Assembly (NCBI GenBank): GCA_963743425.1
Contig: CAVUPU010000009.1
Span: forward strand, 952,829 to 1,016,828
Length of the DNA stretch: 64,000 bases
Reading direction: 5' to 3'
DNA from: JAJVID01 sp963743425
GTDB taxonomy: Bacteria > Acidobacteriota > Blastocatellia > RBC074
Part shown: piece by piece, positions 43,442 to 53,200 of the stretch
Position numbering within the stretch: the first letter of the stretch is position 1
How the letters are laid out: each line of letters begins with the position of its first letter
Program-made: the position numbers and the translations under genes
Notes under the pieces: generated by a model
What the model was told of the DNA's origin: nothing
Databases searched by the model: none
What the model saw: only the letters and a program-made list of their open reading frames with translations

Positions 43442-45376
43442 ATGTGTGGAATAACAGGTTTATGGGATTTCAGCCGGAGGGAGGTTGAAGCCGATCTGTC
43501 CTCGATGACCGGCTCGCTCGTCCATCGGGGGCCGGACGATTCGGGATTCTTCACGAGCTCAGACCCGGCTCTCGGCTTCGGCCATCGCCGTCTCTCGATC
43601 ATCAACCTCTCGCCGCGCGGCAGGCAGCCGATGCGCGACTCCGATCACACGGTCATAATCACCTTCAACGGCGAGATTTATAACTACCGTGAGATCAAAC
43701 AGGAGTTACTCCGTAGAGGGCACAGGTTCGCCAGCGACACCGACACGGAAGTCGTTTTGTACGCCTACAAAGAGTGGGGATCCGAATGCGTTTCGCGCTT
43801 GCGAGGAATGTTCGCTTTTGCGCTCTGGGATCTGAAGCGCCGGAAGTTGCTGCTGTTCCGCGATCGGCTCGGAGTCAAACCGCTCTATTATTATTACGAT
43901 GGGCGATTGTTGTTATTCGGGTCGGAACTGAAGGCGCTCATGGCTCACCCCGGATTCAGCAAGGAATTAAACCCCAATGCGATATCGCTCTACCTTTACC
44001 TCGGCTTCGTTCCGGCGCCCTTCAGCATCTTCAAGAACACGCGCAAAGTGCGCCCCGGTTGTTATGTCGAGTTTTCGGCTGACGGGAAGCTGGAGGAGCG
44101 CAGTTACTGGTCGGTCACCGACTACCATTCAACCGACGGCGATCATCGGCCGGAGCGGCAGGTCGAGGAGGAACTGACCGATCTGTTGCGTGAGGCATGC
44201 GCCTATCGAATGGTCTCCGACGTGCCGGTGGGCGTCTTCCTGAGCGGCGGCGTCGATTCGTCTCTGGTGGCGGCGGCGCTCAAACGCGAGGCGGGCGAGA
44301 ATATCCGCACCTTCACGGTCGGCTTCGACGACGCCAAGTCCGACGAATCGCGTTTCGCCAGGGCGGTGGCGGAGCATCTCGGCGCCGATCACACGGAGTT
44401 GCATTGCGCGGAGCGGGACGCGATCGAGATTGTGCCCCGCCTCTGTGAAATCTACGATGAGCCGTTCTCTGATGAATGCGGCATCCCTACTTACCTGCTT
44501 TGCAAGGCCGCCCGCGAGGAGGTGAAGGTCGCGCTATCCGCTGACGGGGGCGACGAGTTCTTCTGCGGCTACACTCACTACACAATGCTTGCGCCGGCCT
44601 GGGAGAGAGTATCCAGCCTTCCTCTCGCCCTGCGGCGAGCCGGCTCGACCGTCCTGAGGCGGGTGGGAGTGGGAGCGGTGAAGGCGATGGAGCCGCTGCT
44701 CGTGAAAACGACCAACCGGTTCTACCCCGATCTGGAGGCGGCTGATTTCGGCGACAAGCTGCTTAAATTGTCGCACCTCCTGTCCGCGCCAGGCATTCGC
44801 GCGGCTTACGCCTCGTCGATCAGCGTCTGGCCGAACGAGTCGCTCAAAGACCTCGCTCCCGGACTCAAGCCGTGTAACGCGCTCGACGCGCTCAGCCGAG
44901 ATGAGAGCGTCGATCCGTCTCTGGACATGATGCTGGCCGACGCGCAGACAGTGCTTCCCGACAATTTTCTGGTCAAAGTAGACCGCGCAAGCATGGCGGT
45001 CGGACTGGAGGTGCGTGAACCGTTGCTGGATCATAAACTGGTCGAATACGCGCTGGCTTTGCCGGGACGGTACAAGTTCGATGGCCGAACGACCAAGTAT
45101 ATACTCCGAAAAATACTGTACAAATATGTCCCGCCGGAGCTTGTGGATCGGCCAAAGCATGGATTCGCCGTCCCTTTGACCGATTGGATGAGGTCCGCAT
45201 TGAAGCCGCTCGTCTTGCAGACCCTCGATCCAGCGCGAATCCGCCGGCAGGGGATCTTCTCTCCGGGCTATATTAAGAATGTGGTTGGCTCTTTCATGGC
45301 AGGCGATCGCATCAGCGGGAAAAAGATGTGGACTCTCCTGCAGTTCGCGCTTTGGCATCAGAGGTGGATAGAGTAA
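43442..45376 (+). CDS. AsnB-type glutamine-dependent amidotransferase (1)
   Basis: A 644-residue asparagine synthetase-like protein. The N-terminal nucleophile is Cys2 (MCGITGLWDF), with LVHRGPDDSG, FGHRRLSIINL, FNGEIYNYRE and LLFRDRLGVKPLYYY in the glutaminase domain. The synthetase domain contains the PPi loop FLSGGVDSSLVAAAL and SADGGDEFFCGYTHY, ending with KHGFAVPLTDWM. In polysaccharide clusters such proteins often amidate uronic acid sugars rather than aspartate, which is the likely role here. Confidence 0.92.
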   Translation: MCGITGLWDFSRREVEADLSSMTGSLVHRGPDDSGFFTSSDPALGFGHRRLSIINLSPRGRQPMRDSDHTVIITFNGEIYNYREIKQELLRRGHRFASDTDTEVVLYAYKEWGSECVSRLRGMFAFALWDLKRRKLLLFRDRLGVKPLYYYYDGRLLLFGSELKALMAHPGFSKELNPNAISLYLYLGFVPAPFSIFKNTRKVRPGCYVEFSADGKLEERSYWSVTDYHSTDGDHRPERQVEEELTDLLREACAYRMVSDVPVGVFLSGGVDSSLVAAALKREAGENIRTFTVGFDDAKSDESRFARAVAEHLGADHTELHCAERDAIEIVPRLCEIYDEPFSDECGIPTYLLCKAAREEVKVALSADGGDEFFCGYTHYTMLAPAWERVSSLPLALRRAGSTVLRRVGVGAVKAMEPLLVKTTNRFYPDLEAADFGDKLLKLSHLLSAPGIRAAYASSISVWPNESLKDLAPGLKPCNALDALSRDESVDPSLDMMLADAQTVLPDNFLVKVDRASMAVGLEVREPLLDHKLVEYALALPGRYKFDGRTTKYILRKILYKYVPPELVDRPKHGFAVPLTDWMRSALKPLVLQTLDPARIRRQGIFSPGYIKNVVGSFMAGDRISGKKMWTLLQFALWHQRWIE

Positions 45377-45409
45377 TAAAAAAAACCGATATCAGCGAGG
45401 GAATTAATA

Positions 45410-46423
45410 ATGCGCGTAGTACAAAGGCAAGTAATACAATACGGAAAATCAAGCTCCGTAAAAAACGATGTGCTGAATCTCGCCATGCCCATATTGGTTT
45501 GTCCTGCATGCGGCGTCGACGTGGAACTGAAAGATCTGGGAGTGTGGTGCCGCGACTGCGGGCGGACTTACTCACGCAACCACCGTAATGGAGTTATATA
45601 TTTTGTCGAAGAGGAATCATATACCGAGTCTTTCGGATTGCAGTGGAACACTTTTTCTCGCGAACAATTAGATAACGATCGACTTCACGACTCAGAGAGT
45701 CGCCTCCGTGAAGAGACGGGGCTATTTCCCGAACAGATCGCGGGAAAGATAGTCCTCGACGCGGGTTGTGGCATGGGGCGATTTCTTGACATTGTCTCAC
45801 GGGACGGCGCATCGCTTGCAGTAGGCGTTGACTTGTCATCGGCTGTAGATGCGGCCGCCGCAAACCTTTCTGACCGCGACAACGTGCTTATCGTAAAAGG
45901 CGACATTTTCCGCTTACCATTCCGGCGAGGTTCGTTTGACGCAGTCTTTTCAATCGGTGTGCTCCACCACACACCGTCAACCGAGCAAGCATTCCGGGCG
46001 CTGGCGCTGCTGGTCAAACCCGGTGGCGAGATCGCAATCAGCATATACGCGGCTACTATGAAGCCGGGTGTTGGCTGGGCGATCAACATGTTCCGTCGGC
46101 GTTTCTTCCGCGTCTTCACGCGGCGCCTTCCGAAACGGCTCATGCTATGGTGGTCGTTATATTGTGTTCCGGTTCTCTGGGTCATAGATAAAATTCCAGT
46201 AGTACGTTGGATTCGCTATCTCTTCCCAGTCGTGATCTATAAAAATTTTCCACTGAAATGGTCTGTGCTGGACACATTTGATATCTATGCGACAGAGTTG
46301 GAATCCCGGCATCGTCCGAAAGAAGTATTTCGCTGGTTTCGCGAAGCCGGAATGACCAATATTGATTTGCTCGACAGTGATGATGGTTGGGTGAGTGTTC
46401 GGGGGCGGGCGCCTGCAGACTAA
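45410..46423 (+). CDS. Zinc-ribbon SAM methyltransferase
   Basis: A 337-residue protein. The N-terminus is a zinc ribbon (LVCPACGVDVELKDLGVWCRDCGRTYS), followed by ESYTESFGLQWNTFSREQLDN and a class I methyltransferase domain (IVLDAGCGMGRFLDIVSRDGA, AVGVDLSSAVDAA, FDAVFSIGVLHHTPSTEQAF). The C-terminal part has long hydrophobic segments (LMLWWSLYCVPVLWVIDKI). Such proteins sit in many glycan clusters. The sequence is lower in GC than its neighbours. Its stop codon overlaps the next ATG by one base. Confidence 0.87.
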   Translation: MRVVQRQVIQYGKSSSVKNDVLNLAMPILVCPACGVDVELKDLGVWCRDCGRTYSRNHRNGVIYFVEEESYTESFGLQWNTFSREQLDNDRLHDSESRLREETGLFPEQIAGKIVLDAGCGMGRFLDIVSRDGASLAVGVDLSSAVDAAAANLSDRDNVLIVKGDIFRLPFRRGSFDAVFSIGVLHHTPSTEQAFRALALLVKPGGEIAISIYAATMKPGVGWAINMFRRRFFRVFTRRLPKRLMLWWSLYCVPVLWVIDKIPVVRWIRYLFPVVIYKNFPLKWSVLDTFDIYATELESRHRPKEVFRWFREAGMTNIDLLDSDDGWVSVRGRAPAD

Positions 46424-49344
46424 TGACCATATCGGGACAAACACAACTGAAAGAGGCGACAGGCGGGCCGTTAAGGCCCGAACCGCTTTACGGGCGCGCA
46501 ATGAGCGCCTTCACCTGGCGATTTGTGTCAGAATCGTTGAGGTTCGTCCTCCAGTTGACCATCATGGTTATTCTGGCGCGTCTGGTAAGGGTGGATCAGT
46601 TCGGATTGCTGGCCCTGGCGATGGTCGGCGCCAATCTGGTCATCAGAATATCCGAGATCGGCATCTATTACGCCGTCGTACAGCGAAAAGACCTCACCGA
46701 CACGCACATCCGCGTGGCCTTTACGTTATCCACGCTCTTCGGCCTGTTCTTCATGGCGGTCGTTTATATGACCGCGCCGCTCGCCGGCGCCCTGCTCCGG
46801 AATGACGAAGTGACTCCGATCTTGCGGTTGATGTCGGTGATGTTTCTGTTGATGAACCTCGGATCGACCGCCATGGGGTTGTTGCAGAAGAAGCTCGATT
46901 ACCGGAATCTGCTCATCGCCGATCTGTGCTCTTACGGGGTCGGTTACGCGCTGGTCAGCGTCACGCTTGCTCTATTGGGGTATGGGGTGTGGGCGCTCGC
47001 CTGGGCCAGCGTGATTCAATTCTTCTTGAGGACCGTCCTGCTCCTTTGGCTTTCGCCTCATCCGAAGCGGCCGAGTCTGGCCTTGAACGAGGCGCGCCAG
47101 TTGTTGACCTTCGGCGTCGGATCGAGCCTGTCCACGCTGGCGAATTACGCCGCGATCAACGGCGATTATTTCGTCGTCGGGCGCTGGCTCGGCGCGACGG
47201 CTTTGGGGTTATATTCCCGGGCTTACCAGCTTATGACGCTGCCGATGATGCAGTTCACATCGGTCATCGCCTCCGTGCTCTTCCCCGTCTATTCCATGAT
47301 CCAGGACGAAGACTCGCGTTTGAGGCGGGCCTATCTCAATTCCGTGTCTTTATCGGCGATCATCGTCACCCCGTCGCTTGCGACGCTCGGGGTCGCGGCG
47401 CCGGAGATCATGATCGGGATTTTCGGAGCGGAATGGGCCGGCGCCGCGACGCCTCTGGCGATCCTCTGCGCGGGAGGCTCTTTAAACGCCGCATACACCC
47501 TGGGCGATTCGCTGGCGCGAGCCAAGGGCGCGGTTTACGCGAAGTCCCGGTGTCATGCCATCTATGCGGTGTGCGTCTTTGCCGGATCATACATTGGCGC
47601 CGGGTGGGGGATCGTCGGAGTCGCCGTAGGCGTGGTTGCCGCCACAATAGTGATGTACCTGTTAATGGCGAGGTTGACTAACAGGCTCGTCGGCGCGAGC
47701 TGGAAACAATATTTATTATGTCAGCTTCCGGGAGCGATCCTCGGAGCCGCTGTGGTCGCCGTCGCGCTTCCCATTACAATCTTGCTGCGCGTCGCTCAAC
47801 TCCATTCGCTCCTCATCCTTCCTGTCTCATTGATTGCGGCGGCTGTGGCCGCCGTCGTGACCGTCGCCCTGCTGCCTCGCGACTGGTTCAACGCGGTCAC
47901 CTTCGGCGCGCTCGATAAGATAATGGAGCCCGCTGACAAATTCGGACGGCTTTTGAGAGCCTACCTCCACCAGCATGAACTGCTATATAAGATCGCCCTG
48001 GTCCCGTTCAACTGGTATCGAACCATCGTGTTCTTCATTCATGTGTCTCGCCAGGGACTCTGGAGAGCGATGCGTGGTTCGCGTCGCTCGGCCATCGGCC
48101 ACACAGGTCAAATGGAAATGATGTGGGATGCGCCGTTCCCTCCTTGTGATGGGGCGTCGGAACTCATCAACTGGCTTCGATCTCAAGGTATCAATGTGAG
48201 TGAAGGTGGCCATACGTTTTATCTTCCCCCACAAAAAAATCTGGGCGATTTCATTCCGGAGATTGTCAATTTCTATCCTCCCGACTGCGGCTTTAAGGTC
48301 CTCAAGAATTTCGGTCCTCCAAGTCAAACGGCGTATCTCGTTAAAGAGCACACGCCATTATCTTTCATTGGCAGATTGGTTGGGACGCCTCAGGATCAGT
48401 TGGTCTTGGCAAATTACATGCACTCATTGGATATAGGGCCCAGGGTCTGGGACCTGGCCTGCTGGGAAGGCCAGGGTAATTATTACACCGTCTTTGTGGT
48501 AGATCACGTAAGCGGTGAATATTCCACTACCGAACAATGCCTGCCGTTCTTAAATCGGCTGAAGCAGCTTAGTACTGATAGCCACCTTCGTATCTTACTC
48601 CCTAATTGGGAAAAGAATGAAGATTTCGCGCCCCCGGATTGCAACGGTAACCTCATATATTCGAATAAACTTGGGCGAGTTCAATATATCGATTTCCAAA
48701 GCTTCTGCCTTACCGGCTTTGACGCCTGGTTAAAGCAGGTGGTCTCGAATGCGAAAGGAGCTTACCACGGCATAGAGGGAGCGGCGCTACGAAAAGGGAA
48801 TCGCTCAATATCCGGCGCAGCCAGTAACCATGCCGGAGAATGGCGCCAATTCATTACCAGAGCATTTCGTGAAGCTTCGCTGAGTTTGGATCAACGAATT
48901 GTCTTGGATGTTGGTTGTGGCTCCGGCATGGTTCTTCATGCCTCGCTTGCATCGGGAGCCGCCTGGGGCCTCGGTTGGGATCACCCCGGCGCCGTGATAT
49001 TGGCCCAGAACTTGCTCTATTCCTTGGGAACAACTCGCTTCTCTCTCTTGAGTGTTAATCTACATCAGAAGTACCGGTTGGAAGATGACATTCCGGCTCG
49101 CTTTCAATCCCGACTGGCCGATGCGGTAGTGTTTGTCCATAAGGCGCCTGGCGTACTGGAGAGTTTATGCGCTATGCCCTGGCGTATTCTAGTATACGAA
49201 GGAGATGAATCGGATCGTTTAGAAAACGGCTACAATTTATTGAAGCCTCTGCTGAATGCTGACGTTAGCGTCATCGGCTCATCTCATATTACCAGCCACG
49301 ATGGGCGCCCTCGACCAATAATTATACTTTATAGACATGACTAA
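46423..49344 (+). CDS. Wzx flippase fused to a C-terminal methyltransferase
   Basis: A 973-residue fusion. Residues 1-530 are an O-antigen flippase of the polysaccharide transporter family, with a dozen or more membrane spans (FTWRFVSESLRFVLQLTIMVILARLV, ALGYSRAYQLM-type motifs as TALGLYSRAYQLMTLPMM). From residue about 560 a soluble half follows with LACWEGQGNYYTVFVVD and the SAM motif VLDVGCGSGMVLHASLASG, ending in RPIIILYRHD. No stop or frameshift occurs at the junction. The second half is AT-richer, which suggests that the fusion is recent. The last 8 nt overlap the next gene. Confidence 0.82.
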   Translation: MTISGQTQLKEATGGPLRPEPLYGRAMSAFTWRFVSESLRFVLQLTIMVILARLVRVDQFGLLALAMVGANLVIRISEIGIYYAVVQRKDLTDTHIRVAFTLSTLFGLFFMAVVYMTAPLAGALLRNDEVTPILRLMSVMFLLMNLGSTAMGLLQKKLDYRNLLIADLCSYGVGYALVSVTLALLGYGVWALAWASVIQFFLRTVLLLWLSPHPKRPSLALNEARQLLTFGVGSSLSTLANYAAINGDYFVVGRWLGATALGLYSRAYQLMTLPMMQFTSVIASVLFPVYSMIQDEDSRLRRAYLNSVSLSAIIVTPSLATLGVAAPEIMIGIFGAEWAGAATPLAILCAGGSLNAAYTLGDSLARAKGAVYAKSRCHAIYAVCVFAGSYIGAGWGIVGVAVGVVAATIVMYLLMARLTNRLVGASWKQYLLCQLPGAILGAAVVAVALPITILLRVAQLHSLLILPVSLIAAAVAAVVTVALLPRDWFNAVTFGALDKIMEPADKFGRLLRAYLHQHELLYKIALVPFNWYRTIVFFIHVSRQGLWRAMRGSRRSAIGHTGQMEMMWDAPFPPCDGASELINWLRSQGINVSEGGHTFYLPPQKNLGDFIPEIVNFYPPDCGFKVLKNFGPPSQTAYLVKEHTPLSFIGRLVGTPQDQLVLANYMHSLDIGPRVWDLACWEGQGNYYTVFVVDHVSGEYSTTEQCLPFLNRLKQLSTDSHLRILLPNWEKNEDFAPPDCNGNLIYSNKLGRVQYIDFQSFCLTGFDAWLKQVVSNAKGAYHGIEGAALRKGNRSISGAASNHAGEWRQFITRAFREASLSLDQRIVLDVGCGSGMVLHASLASGAAWGLGWDHPGAVILAQNLLYSLGTTRFSLLSVNLHQKYRLEDDIPARFQSRLADAVVFVHKAPGVLESLCAMPWRILVYEGDESDRLENGYNLLKPLLNADVSVIGSSHITSHDGRPRPIIILYRHD

Positions 49345-50584
49345 CACGCAAACATCTCTCGAAACTCAAGTTCCTTTCTATCGTCCCGACCTTACTGAGA
49401 ATGAAGTAGAAGAGGTAACCGCCGCATTGAAATCAGGATGGCTGACGAGCGGGCCGAGGGTTCGCCGTTTCGAGCGGGAGTTCGCCGACGCTGTGGGAGC
49501 GAGCCATGCCCTGGCTGTCAACTCCTGCACCGCCGCGCTCCACCTCGCCGTAGACGCCCTGGGATTGAAGCCGGGAATGACCGTGCTCGTTCCCACTATG
49601 ACTTTTGCCGCGACCGCTGAGGTTGTTCGTTATCAGGGCGCCGTTCCGATTCTCATCGATTGCGATCCGGCGACGTTCAATATGAGCCTCGATGACGCCG
49701 CAGGGAAATTATCCCGGCTCCGTGACGATAAACCGCCGGGCGGCGCGTCGAAGGGGGCGCAGGCGGTGGGAATGATTCCCGTTCACGTCGGCGGCTTGAT
49801 GATGGATATTGATGATGTGGACAGGTTCGCCTCGGAACACGGGCTGTGGGTGGTGGAGGACGCCGCGCATGCTTTTCCGGCGGCCTGGAGGCGCGGCCCC
49901 GGCGATCCCTGGCGGCGATGCGGAGAGGGAACCGCCGCCGTAACTTGCTTCTCCTTCTATGCGAACAAAACCATAACTACCGGCGAAGGCGGCATGGCTG
50001 TCACTGGCGCCTCCTTCCTGGCGGAGCGGATGAAATTGATGTCGTTGCATGGGCTTTCCCGCGACGCATGGGACAGGTACTCGGGGGGCGGAAGCTGGGA
50101 TTACAGGATCATTGCGCCCGGATTCAAGTACAACATGACCGACATCGCCGCCGCCATCGGCATCCATCAGTTGGCGCGCGCCGAAGAGATGAGACGCAAA
50201 CGCGAACGAATAGCCGCAGCCTACCGGGATGCGTTCTCCGCCGTGGAAGAGATCGAGCTGCCTGTGGAGGACAGTAATCGGATCCATTCCTGGCACCTGT
50301 TCCCGATCAGGCTGCAATTGGCGCGATTGACGATCGACCGTAATAAGTTCATCGAGGAGTTGGCGCAATCCGGCGTGGCCAGTTCCGTGCACTGGCGACC
50401 GTTACATCTACATCCCTATTATCAGGAATCGTTCGGATGGCTGCCTGAAGATTGCCCGGTGGCGACCGAGACCTGGCGCCGCCTTGTCAGCCTCCCTCTG
50501 TTTCCGGGCATGCGCGAGGAAGAAATAGAACACGTGATTCATACGGTCAAATCGTTATGCGCTCATTACTCGCGCGGACTTTGA
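49337..50584 (+). CDS. DegT/DnrJ/EryC1/StrS aminotransferase
   Basis: A 415-residue PLP-dependent sugar aminotransferase. Motifs: VPFYRPDLTENEVEEV start, SGWLTSGPRVRRFEREFA, CTAALHLAVDALGLKPGMTVL, VVEDAAHAF with the PLP-binding Asp, and FSFYANKTITTGEGGMAV with the Schiff-base Lys. Residues IHSWHLFPIRL and HWRPLHLHPYYQESFGW follow. It would transaminate the 4-keto sugar from the dehydratase at 40390. The final two codons and stop lie inside MITE copy 3, so the native C-terminus was probably altered. Confidence 0.93.
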   Translation: MTNTQTSLETQVPFYRPDLTENEVEEVTAALKSGWLTSGPRVRRFEREFADAVGASHALAVNSCTAALHLAVDALGLKPGMTVLVPTMTFAATAEVVRYQGAVPILIDCDPATFNMSLDDAAGKLSRLRDDKPPGGASKGAQAVGMIPVHVGGLMMDIDDVDRFASEHGLWVVEDAAHAFPAAWRRGPGDPWRRCGEGTAAVTCFSFYANKTITTGEGGMAVTGASFLAERMKLMSLHGLSRDAWDRYSGGGSWDYRIIAPGFKYNMTDIAAAIGIHQLARAEEMRRKRERIAAAYRDAFSAVEEIELPVEDSNRIHSWHLFPIRLQLARLTIDRNKFIEELAQSGVASSVHWRPLHLHPYYQESFGWLPEDCPVATETWRRLVSLPLFPGMREEEIEHVIHTVKSLCAHYSRGL

Positions 50585-50702
50585 TCGTCGTTTCGGCCAC
50601 TCCGGACCGACCAGACAGAAAAATGTAAGACAGTAAAATGGCATCTCTTATTTTTCTGTCTCACATCTTTCTGTCTGATGGCCGAAACGACGATCAAAGC
50701 CC
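50579..50702. repeat. 125-bp MITE, copy 3
   Basis: Complete and uninterrupted, with inverted ends CTTTGATCGTCG and CGACGATCAAAGCC and the internal AGACAG/CTGTCT hairpin. This copy shows the intact junction (TTCTG joined to TCTGATGG) that the group II intron splits in copy 1. Clear target duplications are not visible here. It begins inside the last codons of the aminotransferase gene. Confidence 0.88.
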
Positions 50703-50726
50703 GTGCGCGGCACTGTTAGATCGACA

Positions 50727-52184
50727 ATGACATCGTTGCCACAAATTGAGCGACCGACTGCAAAGGTCGCTAAGAAAGTAATCGTTCCTCCCGGCGTCGC
50801 CGCAAGCCGCCGGCAGGTTACAGGCCATTGGGCGAAGCGCCCGAATCATCGCGATGTAAATCCGCTGGTTCGCTGCGCATTCTATGTTTTTATCTTCTCG
50901 CTCCTCTTCGAATGGCCGGACAGGCCCATCCCGATGGAGATACCGACGTTAATCGGGTTTATCTATCTCGCGTTCACCTTGCTCCAACCGAGAGTCTGCT
51001 ATCGCCGTTTTCCCAAAGAACTCGGGTTTTATGCGGTGTACCTCTGCTATTTCGCTCTTCTTTGCGGCTTTGTGAAGCGCCAGGATGACGCGATAAAGCT
51101 GCTTACGCTCATGGTTCAGATATTCTTCCTGATGTGGAGCGGCTACAACCTGATGCGATACGAGCGGATCATGAAGGCGGCTCTGGTTACGCTCGTCCTC
51201 TCCTGTTCGGTGATCTCGGTTATGCAATTGTTGGGCATCGCCACAACGCGTTGGTACGACTATTATGTCGGCTCGCGAAGCTCAGTCCTGGGGCAGAACC
51301 CGAACAATATGGCTAATAACATATCACTGGGTCTGGTCGCGCTGATGGGATTCGCTTTCGGTCGTAACAAGACTTTGTCCTGGGCCAAATACATATCACT
51401 GCCGCTGGCCGCGATAATGGTGGGGGCGATTTTCGATACCGGCTCGCGCGGCGCTCTGCTCGCTTTTGGAATCGGTTTTGCGGCTTTCGCTATTCGAGGG
51501 AAGACTCTGTGGGCGAAGGCGAAAAGCCTGCTTATCGTCCTGACGGTTCTGGGGGGATTGGTTTTTGCTGTCTTGCAGACGCCGTCAATGGTGTCAAGGT
51601 ACAAGCGGACAATAGATGAAAACAAAATGTCGGGCCGAGAGAAGATATTTCCCGAGGCCTGGAACATGTTCAAGGAGAAGCCGCTTATAGGGTGGGGACC
51701 CATTGATAACATGTACGAACTGGGAAAGCGCGTGCAGATTATCAAGGATCCTAACGTTTATAAGGCATCGACCAGTATCAAAGGGGCTGCGGATACTCAC
51801 AATATGTTCCTGGACGTCCTGACTTCGACGGGGCTGTTTGGCGCCGTTCCTCTATTCACCTACGTTATTCTTTGCCTGATTGTGGCATGGCGGGCGCGTC
51901 GGGGGTCTCAAGGGGCATTGCCCCTTGTCCTGGTTGTCACAGTCATTCTGATAAACATGAGCGGTAACTGGATCGCCTCCAAACTCGATTGGCTTATGAT
52001 GGCGTACGTCCTGGCCAGCGCCAACCTCCTGCTTGCTGTAAGACCACGCCTGGCGGTCGCCAGGCCAACATCGCCGCGACGATCCCTGCCCACGACACCG
52101 AGGGCGGTGTACGTCAGTAACAGGCGCCAGGTTGACGGAGTAGTTTCGGCGACCGATGCCCGTCAACAGAGAAGCCTGGCATGA
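50727..52184 (+). CDS. O-antigen ligase/polymerase (Wzy-like) membrane protein
   Basis: A 485-residue protein with about a dozen hydrophobic helices (AFYVFIFSLLFEW, LIGFIYLAFTLL, LLTLMVQIFFLMW, AALVTLVLSCSVISVM, GLVALMGFAFG). The ligase/polymerase loop has VSRYKRTIDENKMSGREKIFPEAWNMFKEKPLIGWGP and KGAADTHNMFLDVLTSTGLFG, the conserved WGP...HN pattern of the Wzy_C family. It would polymerise or ligate glycan repeat units in the periplasm. The chosen ATG has no clear ribosome-binding site. It overlaps the GT4 gene by an ATGA. Confidence 0.87.
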   Translation: MTSLPQIERPTAKVAKKVIVPPGVAASRRQVTGHWAKRPNHRDVNPLVRCAFYVFIFSLLFEWPDRPIPMEIPTLIGFIYLAFTLLQPRVCYRRFPKELGFYAVYLCYFALLCGFVKRQDDAIKLLTLMVQIFFLMWSGYNLMRYERIMKAALVTLVLSCSVISVMQLLGIATTRWYDYYVGSRSSVLGQNPNNMANNISLGLVALMGFAFGRNKTLSWAKYISLPLAAIMVGAIFDTGSRGALLAFGIGFAAFAIRGKTLWAKAKSLLIVLTVLGGLVFAVLQTPSMVSRYKRTIDENKMSGREKIFPEAWNMFKEKPLIGWGPIDNMYELGKRVQIIKDPNVYKASTSIKGAADTHNMFLDVLTSTGLFGAVPLFTYVILCLIVAWRARRGSQGALPLVLVVTVILINMSGNWIASKLDWLMMAYVLASANLLLAVRPRLAVARPTSPRRSLPTTPRAVYVSNRRQVDGVVSATDARQQRSLA

Positions 52185-53200
52185 ACGGCGTTCTTCGTGT
52201 CTTAACTATCACCAGCGAATGGATCACGACGGGGCACGGATCCCCGTTTATCGCGCGCCAGGTGGAGTTTCTTCGACGCGCCGGCATCGACGTGGACGTC
52301 TTCGCCTTCCGCGGCGCCAAGAATCCGATCAATTACCTCAAGGCGTGGAAGCGGCTGCGGGATAAGCTCGATCGGGAGCGATACGATCTGATCCATGCCC
52401 AGTTCGGTCAGAGTGGGCTGCTGGCTTTGCCGAAGCGCATACCTCTGGTGGTGACTTTTCGAGGAGATGACATTTTGGGCGTCAACCGCCCGGGCCGGCG
52501 GCCGGCGTTCTATGGTCGGTTGCTGCGGCAATTGAGCCGGTTGGTTGCGGCGCGCTCTGACGCGGTGATAGTGGTGGCTGACCACATGCGCGACCACATC
52601 CCTTCGTCGGCGCCGGTCTATGTCATCCCGTCCGGACTCGATTTGGATTCGTTCACGCGTCTGCCGCAAACGGAAGCGCGGCGAAAGTTGGGGCTGCCGG
52701 AGGGCGAGCGGCTGGTCCTCTTCGCCTGCAACCCGGCGGATGAAAGGAAGCGATGCGATCTGGCCAGGCAAGCGGTAGAGATACTCAATGAGAGATTGCC
52801 CGCCAGGCTGATCGTCGCCTGGGGTCTGTCTCACGCCGAGATCCCTGTCTATATGAGCGCCTGCGATGTCTTCGTCTTCACATCCAGTCAGGAGGGATCG
52901 CCGAATGTGGTGAAGGAGGCGTTGGCTTGTGATCTGCCGGTCGTCTCGGTCGCGGTCGGCGACGTCCGGCAGCGATTGCAGGGCGTTGAAGGTTGTGAAG
53001 TTTGCGCTGACGAGCGGCCCGAAACCATCGCCGCCGCGCTTGAAAGATCGCTCAGAAGAGGCGGGCGGATCAGAGGCCGTGAAGCGGTCCAATGCCTGGA
53101 CGAGAGACAGCTTACGAAGAAGGTAATTGACATCTACCGGGCGGTGATCGGGAAGACGTTGGCAAACGTGGAGGACGATTCAGTATGTGCGGCATTGTAG
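52181..53200 (+). CDS. Glycosyltransferase family 4
   Basis: A 339-residue GT-B transferase: TSEWITTGHGSPFIARQVEFL in the acceptor domain, DLIHAQFGQSGLLAL, VVTFRGDDILG, then YVIPSGLDLDSF and FTSSQEGSPNVVKEALACDLPVVS with the GT4 EX7E-type acidic motif near residues 240-250. It transfers a sugar during assembly of the repeat unit. Translation is coupled to the ligase gene upstream by ATGA, and its end overlaps the start of the second AsnB gene by 16 nt. Confidence 0.93.
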   Translation: MNGVLRVLTITSEWITTGHGSPFIARQVEFLRRAGIDVDVFAFRGAKNPINYLKAWKRLRDKLDRERYDLIHAQFGQSGLLALPKRIPLVVTFRGDDILGVNRPGRRPAFYGRLLRQLSRLVAARSDAVIVVADHMRDHIPSSAPVYVIPSGLDLDSFTRLPQTEARRKLGLPEGERLVLFACNPADERKRCDLARQAVEILNERLPARLIVAWGLSHAEIPVYMSACDVFVFTSSQEGSPNVVKEALACDLPVVSVAVGDVRQRLQGVEGCEVCADERPETIAAALERSLRRGGRIRGREAVQCLDERQLTKKVIDIYRAVIGKTLANVEDDSVCAAL

